Positions 17,396 to 25,470 of a stretch of 64,000 nucleotides of DNA are shown piece by piece. Position numbers and translations under genes: made by a program. The notes under the pieces are model-generated. The model was not told the DNA's origin and ran no database searches. It worked only from the letters and a program-made list of their open reading frames with translations. Position 1 is the first letter of the stretch; each line of letters opens with the position of its first letter. The DNA is from a virus: positions 1 to 64,000 of IMG/VR virus record IMGVR_UViG_3300001683_000016. One strand, written 5' to 3'.

Positions 17396-17829
17396 TCCGT
17401 TTTATCGTACGAGAGCATGTCTCTTTCTGTATCATAAGCCTCTACCCACAATAGAAAATTATCCCAATCCTTAGGTAACGTATTATCAACAACCCAAGAC
17501 AGCATATGCCAGCCCATGCGGTCAGACAGTGCAGAACGTATACCATACATATTCTCTAATTTATCTAATAGAACTAGCCACTTGAAAATATCATCTTGAC
17601 TGTAATAATTTTCCTTTAGTTCCATACCAAAGGGAGAAAGAAACTTCTCCACACAAGATTGTTGGATGTATGTACCGCTAGAGAATAGAGAGCGCCAACC
17701 TATTTGTTTCTTCACTCGCATACCTAATTTAGAATCACTTCTATTTTCCACCCACGTTTTCATACGTAGTTCAGATACTATAATGCCTAAACCCATCCAC
17801 TCTTCTCTTCTATCCACTTCACTATTCAT
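17392..17829 (-). CDS. Hypothetical protein
   Basis: 145 residues, helical, rich in tryptophan (about 8). No recognised domain. Last gene of U10; its stop codon lies inside the next 22-bp element. Confidence 0.55.
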   Translation of the reverse strand: MNSEVDRREEWMGLGIIVSELRMKTWVENRSDSKLGMRVKKQIGWRSLFSSGTYIQQSCVEKFLSPFGMELKENYYSQDDIFKWLVLLDKLENMYGIRSALSDRMGWHMLSWVVDNTLPKDWDNFLLWVEAYDTERDMLSYDKTD

Positions 17830-19090
17830 TTACTACACCTACCAAATCTACATACTGTGCTATATCCGATATACCCATATCGTTATCTATTTCTACAAAC
17901 GATGAGGCGCTTAAAGTATCAGTACGTCTGTCCATAAATGGTGAAGATACACGTATAACTATACAAATATCTTCAGGTATTTCTTTCCACCTATTTACTT
18001 CTTCTGTATTAGCACCAAGTATTCTTTCAATATCGTATGTTATAGAACCTTTTTCTGAGGGTATATGAACTCCACAGAAACCTACGTCCACAAACTCGTC
18101 TATTCCATCTATTGCTTGTAGTTTTATATCTAATACATCACCATGCCTATACGCCGCTAACCTAAGATTATGAATGTGAGATTGTTTTACTAAAACATAA
18201 CCTCCGTATTCTGTTGGAGAGAAAGCGCCGGTATTTGGAAAGCGTACAGTATCCTTCTGTTTGATTATTGCATCCCAAGATGGGGTAGTCATAGGCCACG
18301 CCATTTCGTCGCTATGCGTTTCAGCATACTTACTGAATCTTTTCTTTAGAGACAGTTGCGGGTGATTCGGATAGGCAACATCGGTTATGACATTACCTGC
18401 CCTTTCTATTATGATGTTTTCTTCTTTATTATATTCAACACTCACCGCGCCGCCGTTAGGTATAGATTGGTAAACTTCTATGTCTACGGATTTATGTTTA
18501 CTCCATGGTATCCATCTACGTTTCCTTAACGCTGCCGTAGGTTTCTGATACCACAACTTAGGATTATACAATAGATTCTCGTCAGTATATATCGCATTAA
18601 TGATTTCTCTATCAGTAAGGAATCTTCTACTCGCCGCTATGATGTCGGGACTAATATTAGTGTCTAAATTTTTTAGAAACTTAAGAGTGGATATGGGGTA
18701 CTGCTCACCTATAGTAGATGCCCAAAAGAGTTTAGCGTCTATCTCACTCATCTGTTTACTCAACGCTAAGAAAGAATAATCACCCGCTATAACAGCGTCT
18801 CGCGTCTTGAGTATATCTTCTAAACTCCACAAACATGGATTAGATGCACTACTCTCTGATGCTAACAGTAGTGACACCCTTCTGTCTAATAATTCTAAAA
18901 GAATCTCATAAGGCACTTCTAATTCAATTGCCACTTTAGATAATACTTTTCTTTCGGTCAAGGTTTCTTTAGGGAATAACACATCATATGCTTGTTGTGC
19001 GGTCGCTTTGTCCTCAAACTGTAAAGCACTTAGGCATCTATTTCCTAAGCGACTTCTTTCCCAAGCGTTCGCTAAATCCGTATACCGCAT
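17822..19090 (-). CDS. Large hypothetical protein, possible degenerate ATP-dependent DNA ligase
   Basis: 422 residues from ATG 19090, which joins the upstream stop as TAATG. The N-terminal half is helical (DLANAWERSRLGNRC...). The middle has SVEYNKEENIIIERAGNVITDV, which recalls the strand pair around the ligase motif but lacks the catalytic K-x-D-G lysine. The C-terminal part (KLQAIDGIDEFVDVGF ... VIRVSSPFMDRR) resembles a ligase OB domain. If related, it is probably inactive or works as a DNA clamp. This is a weak reading; hypothetical protein is the safe call. Confidence 0.3.
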   Translation of the reverse strand: MRYTDLANAWERSRLGNRCLSALQFEDKATAQQAYDVLFPKETLTERKVLSKVAIELEVPYEILLELLDRRVSLLLASESSASNPCLWSLEDILKTRDAVIAGDYSFLALSKQMSEIDAKLFWASTIGEQYPISTLKFLKNLDTNISPDIIAASRRFLTDREIINAIYTDENLLYNPKLWYQKPTAALRKRRWIPWSKHKSVDIEVYQSIPNGGAVSVEYNKEENIIIERAGNVITDVAYPNHPQLSLKKRFSKYAETHSDEMAWPMTTPSWDAIIKQKDTVRFPNTGAFSPTEYGGYVLVKQSHIHNLRLAAYRHGDVLDIKLQAIDGIDEFVDVGFCGVHIPSEKGSITYDIERILGANTEEVNRWKEIPEDICIVIRVSSPFMDRRTDTLSASSFVEIDNDMGISDIAQYVDLVGVVNE

Positions 19091-19383
19091 TAAACCAGTA
19101 AGTGACCGTGGGCGGCTATCCACTTATTTGGGTTTGGTTTTGTGCCAACGCCAAATAACTCCATAGTTATCTTTTCTACTTTCTCCACGCTGATACCTGT
19201 GTGTCCTTTCTTGGCATACAAATAGAGGCAGTCGATAATCAATCTTTTATCTCCTCTGACATTAGACCAATCAGAGTCTAATCTTATTTTAGTATAAGAA
19301 ATAATTGCTTTGTTTATGTCTAAAGGTTTCATTCCAAATGATATTCCGAGAGCAAATATGTCTTTCTCTCTCATTCCACTCAC
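19090..19383 (-). CDS. Hypothetical protein
   Basis: 97 residues. Residues ~30-80 look like a small helical DNA-binding fold (RLIIDCLYLYAKKGHTGISVEKVEKI), possibly a helix-turn-helix, but the match is not strong. It overlaps its upstream neighbour in ATGA and the ligase-like gene in TAATG. Confidence 0.5.
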   Translation of the reverse strand: MSGMREKDIFALGISFGMKPLDINKAIISYTKIRLDSDWSNVRGDKRLIIDCLYLYAKKGHTGISVEKVEKITMELFGVGTKPNPNKWIAAHGHLLV

Positions 19384-19694
19384 CTTTCATCATAAAAGAA
19401 ATGGTATACTTCACTCCATATGTTTGTATATACGCTATGTAATTTTTTATCTACTACCGAGTTTTTGAAATTAGGATAACTAATTTCCATTAATCTTTCT
19501 GATATCACGTTTGCTACATGTTCTCTTTCTATGTAAGCACGATAAGGATAATCTGCTGTCTCAATCTTAAATAAATCACATTCAGGAAACACATTCAACA
19601 GATGCTTCTCTGACCTAGCCCTCACTAACAGCGTTTCCTCATCGTTCAAATTCTCTACTATACTTAACCATCCATCGTTAAATGCTATCCACAT
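19380..19694 (-). CDS. Conserved phage-type hypothetical protein
   Basis: 104 residues starting MWIAFNDGWLSIVENLNDEETLLVRAR, a pattern seen in small conserved proteins of many tailed phages. ATG 19694 is chosen because GAGGAAGTG lies just upstream; an earlier ATG falls inside the 22-bp element. Role unknown. Confidence 0.6.
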   Translation of the reverse strand: MWIAFNDGWLSIVENLNDEETLLVRARSEKHLLNVFPECDLFKIETADYPYRAYIEREHVANVISERLMEISYPNFKNSVVDKKLHSVYTNIWSEVYHFFYDER

Positions 19695-19718
19695 TTTATT
19701 CACTTCCTCTTCCTTTTT

Positions 19719-19740
19719 CATTCTTTGTTTAAGTAGTCAA
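19719..19740 (-). promoter_or_regulatory. 22-bp operon-boundary element, copy 10
   Basis: Lies between the kinase stop (19748) and the first gene of U10, 24 nt before its start. Full match to the core. Confidence 0.7.
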
Positions 19741-19747
19741 GTTGCTT

Positions 19748-20416
19748 TTACGCCACTTGTCTAGCAACATCGCCTATTCGTTGTTGCATGATATCTCTTG
19801 TTTGATTGTTCCTAAGCACAGACAGGGCTGCATTCATAGCATCGCTACCACCGTGTTTATCGTATGACTGTCCCATTTCTTCAGGTGTCATCTGCCCATA
19901 GACTTCTTCTGTATGTGGCGGCTTATATTGCATTGATTGTAATTCAGACACTTCCGACCCCCAACCTTGTCCTTTAGGTGCTCCTTGTGCTCTATACGGT
20001 CCAGCGCCACCTACATCAACATAGGTGGGTGTTCCATCAGGTCTCATCAATACGTTGTCCATATCCGCACCTAACGCATCCCAATTACCAATCAACGCCT
20101 GAGGTACGAAATCTTCTCTTAGCCTCTTCTTATCATCATAAGATACATTTCTAGCCCCTTCTTCAAAATCTGTGAGCATAGTGGGTCTACCTCTTTCTTC
20201 TACCATTTCAGCATTAGGTACGGCCAAACCTAATTTATTCAGGTAGCGATTCATATCGAACTCATTATTGATATGTGCTGCGGGGTTACCGCCAGCAAAC
20301 CCTCCTCGCTTTACCACAACTCTCTTTCCGTTAGGTAATGTGCGTAAACCTGCACCAGTAGAGCCTCTGAGTCTGACTTCTTCTTTAAGAAAAGCCCATG
20401 CATCATGTATTGTCAT
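19748..20416 (-). CDS. HipA/PI3K-like kinase with cassette-type N-terminal tag
   Basis: 222 residues. Kinase features: VVVKRGG with K36, E52 in NNEF, a hinge-like LTDFEEG at 81-87, the catalytic segment NWDALGADMDNVL (111-123) with D120/N121, and VDVGG (133-137) with metal-binding D134. This order fits atypical kinases of the HipA/PI3K-like group. Residues 1-12 (MTIHDAWAFLKE) match the A-W-x-L/F-L-K tag of the rightward virion cassettes, although this gene is on the opposite strand among non-structural genes. I infer a packaged kinase acting early in the host. The substrate cannot be inferred. Confidence 0.6.
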   Translation of the reverse strand: MTIHDAWAFLKEEVRLRGSTGAGLRTLPNGKRVVVKRGGFAGGNPAAHINNEFDMNRYLNKLGLAVPNAEMVEERGRPTMLTDFEEGARNVSYDDKKRLREDFVPQALIGNWDALGADMDNVLMRPDGTPTYVDVGGAGPYRAQGAPKGQGWGSEVSELQSMQYKPPHTEEVYGQMTPEEMGQSYDKHGGSDAMNAALSVLRNNQTRDIMQQRIGDVARQVA

Positions 20417-20933
20417 TCTTTTTGCTCCGTTGTTTAAGATATTTAGTGAATACTTCTAACCCCTTTAACCTGTTCTTCTTAATTACGCTTGCAAAGTTCT
20501 TAACTAATAAATTAATCTCTGTATCCAACCTAAACATACGGGTATTCAGTATCGCTAACTGTGTGGTAAATTTAACATTCAATTTATCAAACTCACTTGA
20601 TACATGTTCTTCCACATTTTTCTCTATATTAATATAAGCCTTATCAATAACATCAGTTATTGCCTTTCCTATAGTTATAGCCATTTCTTCTTTCATAGTT
20701 TCGCCCATAGTTTCAATGTAAGTATCAAAAATATGTTTTAAATCTTTTAAATCTTCTTCGATTGTACGTATTCTCATTTCTTCCAAACTTTCATCTTTCC
20801 GTTTTGTTCTATTGTATATGTTCTTCCTGTTAATCCCGTATGTCCAGCAACTGTCACAATATGACTTAGAGTCTTTCATACTAAATTTTGTAAAATTGCT
20901 TTTACACTTTAAACAAACAGATACATAACTCAC
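20403..20933 (-). CDS. Zinc-finger plus long coiled-coil protein
   Basis: 176 residues. CLKC and CDSC (7-31) form a zinc site. From ~45 to 165 the protein is a nearly continuous charged helix with heptad spacing, broken once near residue 85. It overlaps the kinase start by 14 bases. Structural or scaffold-like function is inferred. Confidence 0.55.
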   Translation of the reverse strand: MSYVSVCLKCKSNFTKFSMKDSKSYCDSCWTYGINRKNIYNRTKRKDESLEEMRIRTIEEDLKDLKHIFDTYIETMGETMKEEMAITIGKAITDVIDKAYINIEKNVEEHVSSEFDKLNVKFTTQLAILNTRMFRLDTEINLLVKNFASVIKKNRLKGLEVFTKYLKQRSKKNDNT

Positions 20934-21659
20934 TCACTCACCTAACATTGATTTCCACATATCTATTGCATCTTTTTGTTCTTGACTTAAGGTTTCAAGT
21001 AACTCTTGAGCAGCACTCTTGGTCTTTGGTGTAGGCTTACTCACACAATCAGTACATTGAACTCGTAGTTTTCCTCTCCCCTCTTGCTCGTGTTCTTTCT
21101 CACACAGCCTACAAGTAAACTTTCTAACTACGGGTTTGTAGTTTGTCTTAGCGGATTCTCTAGCAATCTTAGCGTGATTCTTTTTCTGACATTCAACACA
21201 ACGTAGTTTCATCTTACCTCTACCAGTCATAGTTTCTAATTGACAATTACAATCTATACATGCCCCTACTCTCTGTAAAGGTACGAAAGTTTTAGCCCTG
21301 TACTCTGCATTTTGTTTTTGTCTGAGTATAACTTGACAATCTTCACAGCGTGTAATAGTTCTCCCTTTACCTTTCTGCACAATAACATTCTCACATTCAT
21401 TGCCTGCACAAACATTCGTACGGATTACTTTCGGTTTAGGTTTCCTTATGTTTCGTCTATGTGTCTTTCTACATTCTTCTGATTGACAAAGAGTCGGTGC
21501 TTTACCCTTCTTTACTTCGTAAGTAAACTCTTCTTCACATATTCTACATGTGGATTGTTTATGTGTCTCTTTCTTTTTCTTCTCTTTAACAATCAATATG
21601 CTATCGTCTCCGAGCATCTTCGCTAACATTTTCCTTGCATCTTCATCTGTTATATTCAT
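20934..21659 (-). CDS. Protein of four tandem zinc fingers
   Basis: 241 residues with four repeats of about 42-45 residues, each a CxxC-type pair, a basic G-K/R-G-K turn, and a second Cys pair: CRIC...CQSEEC, CAGNEC...CEDC, CIDCNC...CVEC, CRLC...CTDC. Linkers are Lys/Arg-rich, fitting nucleic-acid binding. The final ~40 residues are helical (AAQELLETLSQEQKDAIDMW). The repeats suggest growth by internal duplication. Confidence 0.65.
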   Translation of the reverse strand: MNITDEDARKMLAKMLGDDSILIVKEKKKKETHKQSTCRICEEEFTYEVKKGKAPTLCQSEECRKTHRRNIRKPKPKVIRTNVCAGNECENVIVQKGKGRTITRCEDCQVILRQKQNAEYRAKTFVPLQRVGACIDCNCQLETMTGRGKMKLRCVECQKKNHAKIARESAKTNYKPVVRKFTCRLCEKEHEQEGRGKLRVQCTDCVSKPTPKTKSAAQELLETLSQEQKDAIDMWKSMLGE

Positions 21660-21898
21660 ATTTTCCTTCTCCTTCTTATGTCGTCTAAGTATTCAAACAT
21701 CATACCCATACCTGCGAATGACCAAAACCAATCACTATCTATATCTGCGTAACCTAGTACGTTTGCTAGGCTTCCGCTTGTAATTAATATACCTGCCACG
21801 AATAACCATTCGTGTCTAACAAGCAAGAATCTAATATCGTCTAGGTCTAGTTCGCCATCGTTATTGGCATCTAATATTTTCACTAGAGTACGCTTCAT
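21656..21898 (-). CDS. Small membrane protein with EF-hand-like calcium loop
   Basis: 80 residues. D10-A-N-N-D-G-E-L-D-L-D-D21 has acidic or Asn groups at loop positions 1, 3, 5, 7, 9 and 12, as in an EF-hand. A hydrophobic stretch (WLFVAGILITSGSLANVLGYA, about 31-51) and a second weaker one (WFWSFAGMGMMF) follow, then a basic tail. Possible membrane protein sensing calcium; a holin-like role is another option. Confidence 0.5.
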   Translation of the reverse strand: MKRTLVKILDANNDGELDLDDIRFLLVRHEWLFVAGILITSGSLANVLGYADIDSDWFWSFAGMGMMFEYLDDIRRRRKI

Positions 21899-21923
21899 TC
21901 ATTCATCTCCTTGTTTGTTCTTC

Positions 21924-22364
21924 TCATAATAAGTCCGCCATTTCATCCCATGCATGTTCGTTCATAGTAAAGGAATCCTTTGTATATTGTTCATTTCGTA
22001 TTCTAATAGGTGTGTAGAATGTAAAATATATTACCTTCAATTCATCTCCTAATTTATAGGTTAAATCTGACGGCATAGTTGTTAATAATTCTTCAGTAAT
22101 ATCAATAATTTTACTGCGATATGAAACATCACAATCCATATATTGACCACCACTGATTATAATAGCATTATGTCGAAACAAATCATTCTCATGTTCTTTC
22201 TTAAGTAATAACATCTCATCACAGCACCATTCTAACCAATCACTATATATTGTATGTTCTTCAATTATCATTAGTGGTTTTTCATATTGATGTGGACAAG
22301 TTGCCCAATCACCTTTGCGATAAGCATCATTATCTGTTAAATTCCAATTACACCATGAACTCAT
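21924..22364 (-). CDS. Hypothetical protein
   Basis: 146 residues from ATG 22364, which makes an ATGA overlap with the upstream small gene; an earlier in-frame ATG at 22421 would lie inside that gene. Mixed alpha/beta with several Trp and Cys but no clear metal site. No family recognised. Confidence 0.5.
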   Translation of the reverse strand: MSSWCNWNLTDNDAYRKGDWATCPHQYEKPLMIIEEHTIYSDWLEWCCDEMLLLKKEHENDLFRHNAIIISGGQYMDCDVSYRSKIIDITEELLTTMPSDLTYKLGDELKVIYFTFYTPIRIRNEQYTKDSFTMNEHAWDEMADLL

Positions 22365-22510
22365 GCTGTCAACTCCACGCCTTTGTGGAACACACGGTAT
22401 AGTGTACCGTTGATTGTCCAATGAGGAATTGCTACCATTTCTGTTTCATCACAAACATATACTTTTTGACCTTTTATCATTTCCATTCTCCATCCTTTGT
22501 AATTTTTCAT
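22361..22510 (-). CDS. Small hypothetical protein
   Basis: 49 residues (MKNYKGWRME...), probably a small beta-rich domain. It starts one base after the stop of the upstream gene and ends in ATGA with the next, which supports it being real. Confidence 0.4.
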   Translation of the reverse strand: MKNYKGWRMEMIKGQKVYVCDETEMVAIPHWTINGTLYRVFHKGVELTA

Positions 22511-22750
22511 TCAATCCACCCTAGTCTCCCACGCTAATACTTGGGTAGTATCCCGACACTCTTTTGCCAAGTAGTCATACGCATCAGTCCACGCTTCTAT
22601 GTAATGCCGACAAGTCTCCATTCGTCTTTTCAAATCCCTAATGGTCTCCTTCTTCGAGTGTTCTTCGCCTTTCTTATAGTGGTAAATCTCATCACTATCT
22701 GTAATTCCTGATGTATGATGTTCTTCGCCTTTCTTATATTCGAGATTCAT
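22511..22750 (-). CDS. Small hypothetical protein with internal YKKGEEH repeat
   Basis: 79 residues. YKKGEEH occurs at about 5-11 and 25-31 and is also repeated in the DNA, pointing to a short internal duplication. The second half is a charged helix with two cysteines. Function unknown. Confidence 0.5.
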   Translation of the reverse strand: MNLEYKKGEEHHTSGITDSDEIYHYKKGEEHSKKETIRDLKRRMETCRHYIEAWTDAYDYLAKECRDTTQVLAWETRVD

Positions 22751-22751
22751 T

Positions 22752-23048
22752 CTAATTCACCATTTCTTTCAGAACCGATGTTTCATGTGCATCCCACGCT
22801 ATAGTACCGCTTGGGTCTATTTGTCCTGAATCTAAAAGTCCATTACATCTTGTACATAATAAACTAATAGTCCACACATTCCATAAGTCTGAGCCGACCG
22901 TAGTTAAAGTCCAAACGTGCCCATCCTCTGCACAGGATTTGAGACTTTTCTCCACATCTTTCATCCTTACTAGGTCATTCATTCTTGCTGCTAACTTCGC
23001 TCTTTGCTCGGTTATATCTTCAATCTCTTGTTCATATTTTGTCTTCAT
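22752..23048 (-). CDS. Coiled coil plus zinc-binding protein
   Basis: 98 residues: an N-terminal helix of ~35 residues, then C-x4-H, and CTRC near residue 71. It is the first gene of U9, with AAGGAGTG upstream of its ATG. Probable single zinc site. Confidence 0.55.
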   Translation of the reverse strand: MKTKYEQEIEDITEQRAKLAARMNDLVRMKDVEKSLKSCAEDGHVWTLTTVGSDLWNVWTISLLCTRCNGLLDSGQIDPSGTIAWDAHETSVLKEMVN

Positions 23049-23067
23049 TTTAATTCACTCCTTCTTT

Positions 23068-23089
23068 CATTCTTTGTTTAAGTAGTCAA
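23068..23089 (-). promoter_or_regulatory. 22-bp operon-boundary element, copy 9
   Basis: The upstream gene's TAA stop falls inside the element (ACT-ACT-TAA). The first U9 start is 19 nt downstream, with AAGGAG between. Confidence 0.7.
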
Positions 23090-23338
23090 GTAGTCTTTCA
23101 GGTACAGTCCCTCGGCATTACCCCTCTCAAGATGACTATCATCTATAGAAACCGCATCACCCTTTGCAATTACTCTTGCTTTCCTAATATAAGCCATCAA
23201 CGTGTTCCTTCTATACTGCTCTTTCCACATCATATTAACACAATCATCGCACAGCCTACCATCTTTCGCAGCCTTCTTGCTAGGCTCGGTGTACTCTGCA
23301 CCACACAGGGTATCATCACGTATACGAAAGTGAATCAT
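23078..23338 (-). CDS. Small cysteine-containing hypothetical protein
   Basis: 86 residues with one early Cys (LCGAEYTEPS) and CDDC at ~30-33, fitting a small zinc finger, then a basic helix. Last gene of U8; it reads into the 22-bp element. Confidence 0.5.
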   Translation of the reverse strand: MIHFRIRDDTLCGAEYTEPSKKAAKDGRLCDDCVNMMWKEQYRRNTLMAYIRKARVIAKGDAVSIDDSHLERGNAEGLYLKDYLTT

Positions 23339-23568
23339 AACCCGTACACCTCATTGTAGACATCACCTTCAGCAATTGACGATTTCATTTCCTTAATACT
23401 CAACTGATATGTTTCAGGTGAGCAGTGTTTTTTTACAACCCAACTTTCATACTCAGAAACACAACAAGAACTCACAAATGGAGTCCAACCTTCTCCTTTA
23501 CCAATCACAACATGACGACGCTTCACAGAAGTAAAGCGACCACAACTCAGACACCTGTGTTCACTCAT
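23335..23568 (-). CDS. Zinc-finger protein
   Basis: 77 residues with CLSCG at the start and SSCC at about 34-35, bracketing a basic strand, so one zinc site is likely. Overlaps both neighbours by 4-8 bp. Confidence 0.5.
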   Translation of the reverse strand: MSEHRCLSCGRFTSVKRRHVVIGKGEGWTPFVSSCCVSEYESWVVKKHCSPETYQLSIKEMKSSIAEGDVYNEVYGL

Positions 23569-23758
23569 TCAGTCGCCCCCGTAATTTCTTTTCTGCTGGT
23601 GAATCTGAGCCTCTCATTTCTATCTCCCATCCACAATTAACACAGACAAAAGAAACAATCACGACAGTGCGGGGTATCTGACCCATTTTTCGCTGAATAT
23701 ATTGAGGTTGTTGAAAGTTATGTTTAGCAATATCACAACCATAGAACTCAAGTTTCAT
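23561..23758 (-). CDS. Small zinc-binding protein
   Basis: 65 residues with H-x-F and CVNCGWEIE near 39-45; a lone early Cys may complete the site. Basic overall. No family recognised. Confidence 0.45.
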   Translation of the reverse strand: MKLEFYGCDIAKHNFQQPQYIQRKMGQIPRTVVIVSFVCVNCGWEIEMRGSDSPAEKKLRGRLNE

Positions 23759-23965
23759 TCAAACCCACTCCACTTCACCATTATTCCAATGAATAACATG
23801 CTCAACTCTAATCTCCTTACATCCATGTTCATTTGAGTGTGATTCACACCACTCATGAACTTCTTGGATGGTGGTTAGTTCAACGCTTCCATCAATGTGT
23901 TTACATTGAGGGTAGTAAGCGTGTGAGAACCAATACTCACCATTATGTGCAACAGGAACACTCAT
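23759..23965 (-). CDS. Small hypothetical protein rich in His and Trp
   Basis: 68 residues with eight or more histidines and several tryptophans, such as HEWCESHSNEHGC. It could bind a metal through His/Cys but shows no standard motif. Confidence 0.45.
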   Translation of the reverse strand: MSVPVAHNGEYWFSHAYYPQCKHIDGSVELTTIQEVHEWCESHSNEHGCKEIRVEHVIHWNNGEVEWV

Positions 23966-24207
23966 GCCTTCACCTCATATTCAACATGGTCTTTTGGTAG
24001 AAAACGTCTACGTGTTTCCATTTTATTATGTAACATCTCGGCTATATTATCAGCAGCGCTATCGAATCTCTTAGCGGCATACTTCGCCGCTTTAGCATCC
24101 TTACCTATTACCATTTGTTCCCTTAGCGATTTCAAATTTATATCACTCATTATATGCCAAAGTATTTCATACTCAGCATGTTGTTTATTCTTTGCTCTTC
24201 CTTTCAT
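23962..24207 (-). CDS. Small basic helical protein
   Basis: 81 residues, strongly basic and helical, with no cysteine. It overlaps the upstream gene's end by 23 bases. Nucleic-acid binding is possible from charge alone. Confidence 0.45.
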   Translation of the reverse strand: MKGRAKNKQHAEYEILWHIMSDINLKSLREQMVIGKDAKAAKYAAKRFDSAADNIAEMLHNKMETRRRFLPKDHVEYEVKA

Positions 24208-24454
24208 CTTCTTCCCTCTTGTTTTTCATGTCCACTAACATGTCTCTCAGTATAGGTAACAACTCTTCCAACTGTTGCTCATTCAACCTTATACCGTGTC
24301 TAGTAAAATTAGGTGGAGTGTTAGACATATTCATGATTCGCATGTCTATCCAGTCCTTACCGTAATACTCAATAGCGCGTAGGTGAATAACGCCCTTACC
24401 GTCCTTCCACTTACCTTCCATGCTAGGAGATTGCCACTTGATTTCATCACTCAT
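24185..24454 (-). CDS. Possible PC4-like single-stranded DNA-binding protein
   Basis: 89 residues from ATG 24454 (MSDEIKW), which overlaps the upstream stop in ATGA. The core GVIHLRAIEYYGKDWIDMRI, then FTRHGIRLNEQQLEELLPIL, follows the strand-strand-helix plan of the PC4/p15 domain, where a K/R-x-G-I-x-L strand leads into the last helix. PC4 proteins bind ssDNA and affect transcription. The match is short and by eye. Confidence 0.35.
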   Translation of the reverse strand: MSDEIKWQSPSMEGKWKDGKGVIHLRAIEYYGKDWIDMRIMNMSNTPPNFTRHGIRLNEQQLEELLPILRDMLVDMKNKREEDERKSKE

Positions 24455-24585
24455 CTCTTCACCGCCCCTCGTAATGTTGCATTGCATTTTTTACATCGAA
24501 ATTTTAACGTACTAGTTTGAATTATATCCTTCGCACTTTCAATTTGTTCAAGTTCCCAATCATGGCTTGGTGGGTTACACAACAT
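24451..24585 (-). CDS. Microprotein with CxxC
   Basis: 44 residues, starting inside the end of the previous gene (11-base overlap) and ending in ATGA with the PC4-like gene. CKKC near residue 33 and an early C and H may hold zinc. Confidence 0.4.
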   Translation of the reverse strand: MLCNPPSHDWELEQIESAKDIIQTSTLKFRCKKCNATLRGAVKR

Positions 24586-25198
24586 TTTCTTTCACCTTCT
24601 CTAAGTCTAATTCTGCATAATCGAAAGGTGCAAGTAATTGTTTGACTTTCTCATCGTCTGTAGTTTCAAGTATCCGAGAGACTACGGAATGTAAGTTTAA
24701 TAATTCTGCACATAATTTAGGTATCATCGTTATCACTTTACCTTCAGCAGTTAGTAATAACTTATCGCAATCAATTTTACTATGAATACCGGATTCCACT
24801 CTCATCTGTATAGTTATGGATTTAGTATCAACAGTCCCAATAGTTAATCCTTTAATGTCAGTTGATAACGGGTGAGGTTCTAATGTTTTTATATTCTTTA
24901 ATATCTCTACACCACCGACCGGATTCCACTCTCTAGTATAGGGAGTTGTCGTTAAAGGGTCGAAACCAGTAGCACCATGTTTTTCTGCTAACATGGGTAA
25001 CATTAATGTATATTTTAGAGCATTCATTTTATCTAAAAAATACATACCTGTATCAATCTGAGTTTCCTTCTCTATTATTGGAAATAAATCACCAGTGAGA
25101 GATAGGCCACTGTTTGTAAAAGACCAACTCTTATCTGTGATATAACTTGTAGATACGGCCTTTATTATATCTAACTCATCCTTACTTAGTGCATTCAT
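24575..25198 (-). CDS. Hypothetical protein
   Basis: 207 residues, alternating hydrophobic strands with no cysteine pairs except isolated ones. Segments such as SITIQMRVESGIH and KLLLTAEGKVITM suggest a beta-rich domain, perhaps a clamp- or capsid-like fold, but I recognise no family. Confidence 0.5.
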   Translation of the reverse strand: MNALSKDELDIIKAVSTSYITDKSWSFTNSGLSLTGDLFPIIEKETQIDTGMYFLDKMNALKYTLMLPMLAEKHGATGFDPLTTTPYTREWNPVGGVEILKNIKTLEPHPLSTDIKGLTIGTVDTKSITIQMRVESGIHSKIDCDKLLLTAEGKVITMIPKLCAELLNLHSVVSRILETTDDEKVKQLLAPFDYAELDLEKVKENVV

Positions 25199-25470
25199 AA
25201 TGTCACATCCTTATGCGCTCTCATACTACTGCTAATTATTCTCAGTACATCTTCTTTTGAGAACATCATCTCTTCATTCATTTTATTACATCTATCCTGA
25301 CATTCTTTTCTTGTTGTACCCCAATAGTACGGAAGTGAACCCGCTTTCTCTCCACTTTTACATAGGGTATACCCATGAATATTCTCAAAAACAATAACTG
25401 GAATATAATGATTTACTCCATCTATAACGTCATACTCATTTACGTCTGTATATACAAAAATATTACTCAT
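25195..25470 (-). CDS. Hypothetical protein
   Basis: 91 residues. The N-terminal half is beta-rich (IFVYTDVNEYDVIDGVNHYIPVIVF); the second half has a Cys before a helix. Overlaps neighbours by 4 bp each. Function unknown. Confidence 0.5.
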   Translation of the reverse strand: MSNIFVYTDVNEYDVIDGVNHYIPVIVFENIHGYTLCKSGEKAGSLPYYWGTTRKECQDRCNKMNEEMMFSKEDVLRIISSSMRAHKDVTL

